DNA from: UBA3210 sp963610315
GTDB taxonomy: Bacteria > Bacillota_I > Bacilli_A > RFN20 > CAG-449
Direction of reading: 5' to 3'
DNA length: 17,833 nt
NCBI GenBank assembly: GCA_963610315.1
Contig: CAVDMV010000026.1
Coordinates: forward strand, 1 to 17,833
Both the position numbers and the translations under genes were made by a program. Under the pieces are notes generated by a model. The model searched no databases. It was not told the DNA's origin and saw only the letters and a list, made by a program, of their open reading frames with translations. This document shows positions 14,756 to 17,833 of the stretch, piece by piece (within the stretch, counting starts at the first letter, position 1; each line of letters starts with the position of its first letter).

Positions 14756-15254
14756 AGTTCTTTTCGTAAGCGAAGCGAGGTGTTCCGTCTGCTACTTTAA
14801 TTATACCTCTATAACTAAAACCTTCTTTAAGAATGAGATGCTGCATAATGAGGTTATCCTTATGCGTATCAATTCTTAAATGAGGAATAAGTGAATAACA
14901 ATATCTTGTTACAAAAGAGAATATACCTTGTTTCTTCCCGTCACTTGCGATGCGATGTAAAGTTCCATAAAGAGAATTATCTTCCCATTTACCTTCTTCT
15001 ATATCAATATAAGTAGGATCTTCACCAATAATAAAAGCGAATACGGCATGAATTACGTTATTAGAAGTAACAACATAAAGTCTTTCTTTTAATATATCAT
15101 CTTCTAACATATTTTTAGGAGGATGAGATTCACCCCATTGTGAAAGATTATTATGCTCTTTCATGAAACTACGTGCATAAGCGTATATTTCTAAGATTGT
15201 ATCTAAATCATCATATTGAGCTTTTCTAATTTGTAAGATATCTTTATTTTTCAT
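14754..15254 (-). CDS. GNAT-family N-acetyltransferase
   Basis: A 166-residue single-domain protein of the GNAT fold. It opens with the typical first strand and helix (LQIRKAQYDDLDTILEIYAY), has the segment FMKEHNNLSQWGESHPP that recurs in a common Firmicutes GNAT subgroup, central strands (LYVVTSNNVIHAVFAFI) and a C-terminal part with IDTHKDNLIMQHLILKEGF, the usual helix before the last strands. The substrate cannot be predicted; the canonical Q/RxxGxG/A acetyl-CoA loop is represented only loosely (SDGKKQGIFSFV). AGGAG precedes ATG 15254. It appears to be transcribed alone. Confidence 0.8.
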   Translation of the reverse strand: MKNKDILQIRKAQYDDLDTILEIYAYARSFMKEHNNLSQWGESHPPKNMLEDDILKERLYVVTSNNVIHAVFAFIIGEDPTYIDIEEGKWEDNSLYGTLHRIASDGKKQGIFSFVTRYCYSLIPHLRIDTHKDNLIMQHLILKEGFSYRGIIKVADGTPRFAYEKN

Positions 15255-15377
15255 TTTTAACTCCTGTTACCTAATTATTTTAGTAAATAAAATAGAGAAT
15301 ACAAGGTTATTCTAGATATCTTATTAATTATTTAGTATTAATATCATCATAAAATAGATAAATCTTTTTAATAATAT

Positions 15378-15692
15378 TTACTTCTTCGAGACTCTTTTCC
15401 TTGTGGATATTTTTAAGTCTTGTAAAGTTCTTCCATATACATCGTCTTTTGCAATAAGTAGTAAATCAGTATCTGTTCCACCTAGTGCATGTAAAGCTAC
15501 GGCATAAAGTCCAATTGCAACGCTTGAATCACCTTTTTCAATTTTAGTTAGGGTAGCACGAGAAATATGAGCTCTTTCACAAACTACTTCCATTGATAAA
15601 TTTCTTCTTAGTCTAGCAAGTTTAATTTGATTTCCCATCTGAATTAAAATTTGTTCTGTTTTAGGCAAAACGTTCGCAGTTCTCTTATCCAT
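15378..15692 (-). CDS. XRE-family transcriptional regulator, unpaired
   Basis: A 104-residue protein with a Cro/C1 HTH at about residues 20-75 (IKLARLRRNLSMEVVCERAH, then ISRATLTKIEKGDSS) and a basic tail (LKISTRKRVSKK). Proteins of this shape are often HipB-type partners lying just before a hipA gene; here the next gene downstream is the GNAT gene, so no kinase partner is present locally. AAGGAG precedes the ATG. Upstream, two inverted operator-like arms cover its promoter, suggesting autorepression. Whether it is a lone repressor or an orphan antitoxin is open. Confidence 0.8.
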   Translation of the reverse strand: MDKRTANVLPKTEQILIQMGNQIKLARLRRNLSMEVVCERAHISRATLTKIEKGDSSVAIGLYAVALHALGGTDTDLLLIAKDDVYGRTLQDLKISTRKRVSKK

Positions 15693-15705
15693 TTATATTC
15701 TCCTT

Positions 15706-15759
15706 AACGACTACTATTGTAAAAAATAAATTGAAATTTTGTTAACTATAGTAGTTGTT
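15706..15759 (-). promoter_or_regulatory. Promoter with paired 15-bp operator arms before the XRE gene
   Basis: The - strand carries TTAACA (15740-15745), an 18-bp spacer and TACAAT (15716-15721). Two inverted 15-base arms, AACGACTACTATTGT (15706-15720) and ACTATAGTAGTTGTT (15745-15759), match at 13 of 15 positions and overlap the -10 and -35 elements respectively. This is the arrangement expected for an autorepressor binding site pair. Confidence 0.6.
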
Positions 15760-15804
15760 AATAATAAGTTAATGATTAAATATGGTGATTTTAAAATTTT
15801 TTAT

Positions 15805-15837
15805 AAAAAATCCTAACTATAAACTAAGCAGTTAGGA
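15805..15837 (-). terminator. Rho-independent terminator of the TetR operon
   Basis: TCCTAACT (15811-15818) pairs with AGTTAGGA (15830-15837) around an 11-base loop, followed on the - strand by a six-T run (15805-15810), 21 bases after the TetR gene stop. Confidence 0.85.
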
Positions 15838-15858
15838 CTAAAAGATAATTAATCGTTA

Positions 15859-16452
15859 TTATTTATTTAGGTCGTTTTTAATGCCGGTACATTTGTAGAT
15901 AACGTCAATTATTGTATTTATATCTTCTTTACAATCATTTTCTAACCAATAAATAATTATCGCCATAATTCCATCACGGTAATATCTTATAAAATAGTTT
16001 TGAATATTTTTTTTAATTCCGAATTGTGTTGCAATTGGAATGAAAAGATCATTATTTAATTCTTCGAATCTTTTATCAGATTTAAAAATATAAGGCTTTT
16101 TACATAGTAGTAAAAATAATTTTTTATTTTCTAAAATAAAATTTAAATATGGAACAAGAAAAGTTTCATTAATAAAAATTAGTTCTTTTTTATCTTTTCT
16201 TAGGATATTACTTGTTATTTTAATATGACTTTGAAAAGAAGAATAAAACTTATTATTAATCATTTCAATTGTTTCATTTAATAAATCATCCATTGATTCA
16301 TAATGAAGATAGAATGTTGATCTATTTACTCCCGCTTTTAAACATAATTCTTTAACTGAGATATATTCATAATCTTTAGTTTCAAGTATTTGTAATAACG
16401 CTTCATCCATGATTGCGGCGGTATTAAAATATTTACTTTCATTTTTATTCAT
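15859..16452 (-). CDS. TetR/AcrR-family transcriptional regulator
   Basis: A 197-residue regulator. The N-terminal TetR HTH (about 10-58) is clear: a helix with AAIMDEALLQILETKDYEYI, then SVKELCLKAGVNRSTFYLHY and the following MDDLLNE. The C-terminal ligand and dimer region (about 65-197) is helical, with aromatic-rich stretches, and resembles TetR_C variants in Firmicutes; the inducer is unknown. AGGAGG precedes the ATG. It lies 19 bases after a small membrane protein gene and is the second gene of that unit, so it may regulate the pair through the operator-like repeat upstream. Confidence 0.88.
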   Translation of the reverse strand: MNKNESKYFNTAAIMDEALLQILETKDYEYISVKELCLKAGVNRSTFYLHYESMDDLLNETIEMINNKFYSSFQSHIKITSNILRKDKKELIFINETFLVPYLNFILENKKLFLLLCKKPYIFKSDKRFEELNNDLFIPIATQFGIKKNIQNYFIRYYRDGIMAIIIYWLENDCKEDINTIIDVIYKCTGIKNDLNK

Positions 16453-16471
16453 TCTTACCGCCTCCTTTTAA

Positions 16472-16825
16472 TTACTTTTCTTCAGAAATTTGTTTCGCTA
16501 AAGATACAATATCATATGAATATTTCTTTTTGCTATTATTTAAGATCTTTTGATAAATTGGATAGTTAATTCCCATTAATGCCATACCAATAACACCAAT
16601 GATAACTCCAAATACGACATATAAAGTGCCAGTTCCAAGAATTTGCATGGCAAGGCACATTCCTAAACCAAATATTAGACTAGAAATAATACCAAAAGTA
16701 TATGTAAATATTTGCGCAGGTCTTTTTGCCTTTCTATCTAATTTTTTTAAAGCTAATACTTTAGAAGTTTCCTTTGGTGCGTATTCACTCGCGATTGATT
16801 CTGCATAAATTTTATCTGTGTTCAT
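16472..16825 (-). CDS. Small two-helix membrane protein (TetR-associated)
   Basis: A 117-residue protein: a charged N-terminal region (1-36, with the distinctive YAESIASEYAPKETSKVLAL and LDRKAKRPA), two membrane helices (about 38-60 and 67-88), the segment INYPIYQKIL and a charged tail. I recognise it as a widespread Firmicutes family next to TetR regulators, sometimes carrying an unsupported dihydropteridine reductase label; no reductase motif is visible. Function unknown. It has GAGGAGG before ATG and is the first gene of a two-gene unit with the TetR gene. Confidence 0.75.
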   Translation of the reverse strand: MNTDKIYAESIASEYAPKETSKVLALKKLDRKAKRPAQIFTYTFGIISSLIFGLGMCLAMQILGTGTLYVVFGVIIGVIGMALMGINYPIYQKILNNSKKKYSYDIVSLAKQISEEK

Positions 16826-16840
16826 CTTTTTTCCTCCTCA

Positions 16841-16870
16841 ATTTATACAAGTTAATCTTACTAACTAAAA
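16841..16870 (-). promoter_or_regulatory. Candidate promoter with operator-like repeat for the membrane protein-TetR unit
   Basis: On the - strand TTTTTA (16865-16870), an 18-bp spacer and TATAAA (16841-16846). Between them, AGTTA (16849-16853) and TAACT (16861-16865) form inverted arms spaced by 7 bases, a plausible TetR-family site. Short arms in AT-rich DNA make this tentative. Confidence 0.4.
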
Positions 16871-16919
16871 AGAGAATTTCGAACAACATAAATTAAAAAA
16901 GTGTTGATTTAAAGCAAAA

Positions 16920-17579
16920 TTAATTTCTTCTAAGTTTTATTGCATTAATTAAATTTATAATAGATATAATGACGATAAATATCCATATAATACCTGAACT
17001 TATCGAAGTTAATAAAAACATACCTTTACCATTATCAAATGTTTTTATTAACGTATATTGTAATGATAAAATAGAAACACAAGAATCGATTAAATTAACA
17101 TTTCTAATCATTCGAACACTTAAATAATCCATATTTCTTGTCTTTACATAATTTCTAGTTGACATAGTAATTTTATAAAAAGTATAAGTTGCAATTGTAA
17201 TGGCTGGAATTGATGAATAGTGAATTTCTTTTTCTTGTTGGACCATCATTGCAATCGGCGCGATTAATGTTAAATCAATGATTAATAATAATATACATTG
17301 TGTTAAAAATAGATTTTTTCTAATCTTTTCTTCTTTTTCTTTATAGTCATGCTTATATAATCTATATTCGGATAATATAACATAAGCTCTAATACATAAT
17401 AATAGAGCGTAATAAACGGATATACCTATATTCCAAATGTATTTATATGTAAGTGCGAGATAAACATTATAAATAGTAAATCCTAAAGTGATAATAAAAG
17501 AGAAGGTAGAAATAATAAATGTACGAAAAATATAATCTTTTTTCATTTTGATGACTATTTTATTTTCGTTTATATTCAT
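16920..17579 (-). CDS. Polytopic membrane protein of unknown function
   Basis: A 219-residue protein with about six hydrophobic helices (roughly 17-40, 45-70, 88-113, 122-138, 165-178, 185-212). Between helices 2 and 3 is a charged cytoplasmic-looking loop (LYKHDYKEKEEKIRKN). Basic residues flank the first and last helices. I do not recognise a named family and see no catalytic motif. The start has GGAG ten bases upstream and a promoter-like element further up. It is separated from the next gene by 94 bases, so it is probably a single-gene unit. Confidence 0.7.
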   Translation of the reverse strand: MNINENKIVIKMKKDYIFRTFIISTFSFIITLGFTIYNVYLALTYKYIWNIGISVYYALLLCIRAYVILSEYRLYKHDYKEKEEKIRKNLFLTQCILLLIIDLTLIAPIAMMVQQEKEIHYSSIPAITIATYTFYKITMSTRNYVKTRNMDYLSVRMIRNVNLIDSCVSILSLQYTLIKTFDNGKGMFLLTSISSGIIWIFIVIISIINLINAIKLRRN

Positions 17580-17612
17580 TTTTTATTCGCTCCTAGTGAT
17601 TTAAATCGTCTT

Positions 17613-17642
17613 ATATTATCTAGTCTAAATATCTATACACAA
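17613..17642 (-). promoter_or_regulatory. Candidate promoter of the unknown membrane protein
   Basis: On the - strand TTGTGT (17637-17642), an 18-bp spacer and TAATAT (17613-17618), about 30 bases before the RBS. Supported only by consensus and placement. Confidence 0.4.
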
Positions 17643-17654
17643 AAAATCAAATAT

Positions 17655-17708
17655 TTAAATGGATACTTCTAGTCTTTCTAGTTCCTCAACCCAACTTTTG
17701 GGCTGCTT
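17655..17708 (-). other. Possible 17-codon coding remnant
   Basis: On the - strand, after an in-frame stop, 17 codons read KQPKSWVEELERLEVSI and end in TAA. The charged helical pattern looks like a protein C terminus, but there is no start and the source gene cannot be identified. Apart from this and the sites listed, nothing is seen between 17580 and 17833. Chance is possible. Confidence 0.2.
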
Positions 17709-17736
17709 TTAAACATAAATTCTTCTGCTTATAAAT

Positions 17737-17764
17737 AAAAAAAATCTGATAACAAAGTATCAGA
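17737..17764 (-). terminator. Rho-independent terminator of a gene beyond the right edge
   Basis: TCTGATA (17745-17751) pairs with TATCAGA (17758-17764) around a six-base loop. On the - strand the stem is followed by eight T (17737-17744). No + strand gene leads into it, so it should end a - strand gene lying mostly outside the window. Confidence 0.8.
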
Positions 17765-17833
17765 CCTATTTACTAAAATGCCTAATAAAAACAGTTTTAA
17801 TACAATTTAGCACCCCTACTTGTAATCGTGTAA

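Noticed and set aside
16599..16808. 69-codon + strand frame over the small membrane protein gene
   Set aside because: Mirror of the transmembrane coding sequence; the - strand gene has a strong RBS and family features.
17690..17703. CCCAA-CTT-TTGGG hairpin as a + strand terminator
   Set aside because: There is no + strand gene upstream, the T run is weak and interrupted, and the stem is short.
1..17833. CRISPR array, rRNA genes or riboswitch
   Set aside because: No regularly spaced repeats, no rRNA-like conserved blocks, and every leader is too short or featureless for a known riboswitch.

Overview
The window is AT-rich and densely coded. It uses the standard stop set: TGA is a real stop (for example at the end of the response-regulator gene) and Trp is written TGG, so there is no mycoplasma-type recoding. 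Ribosome binding sites of the AGGAG type, a Gram-positive PhoP/PhoR-type pair, a lipobox PstS and a DUF368 (PopT) undecaprenyl-phosphate translocase point to a walled, low-GC Bacilli/Firmicutes-type bacterium. A PPi-type phosphofructokinase and a TMEM86/YhhN protein would fit a fermentative anaerobe. The exact lineage cannot be fixed from the sequence.

Left part (1-4276): a decaying accessory patch, mostly on the + strand. It holds an apparently intact HipB/HipA pair, the remnant of an IS3-type transposase, an AbiE pair (intact AbiEi antitoxin, AbiEii toxin broken by an internal deletion), an orphan RelB/DinJ antitoxin on the - strand, a short possible coding remnant and a frameshifted XRE regulator.

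Middle part, all - strand: two operons. The first runs from 7675 down to 4311: yhhN/TMEM86 - PPi-type pfk - dut - tRNA-Leu(CAG) - popT, with the tRNA gene squeezed between two protein genes. The second runs from 14637 down to 7781: pstS-pstC-pstA-pstB-phoU-phoP-phoR, with overlapping or nearly abutting genes. It opens with three PhoP-box-like half sites in an exact 11-bp period and closes with a strong hairpin terminator. It combines phosphate import, its PhoU brake and its two-component regulator in one probably autoregulated unit.

The most unusual observation is in this operon. PstS is circularly permuted: the lobe-2 phosphate-binding half (TRDTSSGTRE) comes first, directly after the lipoprotein signal, and the usual N-terminal half (GGSTS ... 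TGSGD ... DIGFLSRE ... KWSDL) comes last. The partner permease PstA carries an extra block of roughly 100 residues in the extracytoplasmic loop between its first two membrane helices. Together they suggest a remodelled phosphate receptor-permease interface.

Right part (14732-17833), all - strand: a GNAT acetyltransferase with a terminator overlapping its stop codon, an orphan XRE regulator whose promoter is framed by two inverted 15-bp operator-like arms, a small two-helix membrane protein co-transcribed with a TetR regulator, a six-helix membrane protein of unknown function, and a terminator for a gene beyond the right edge.
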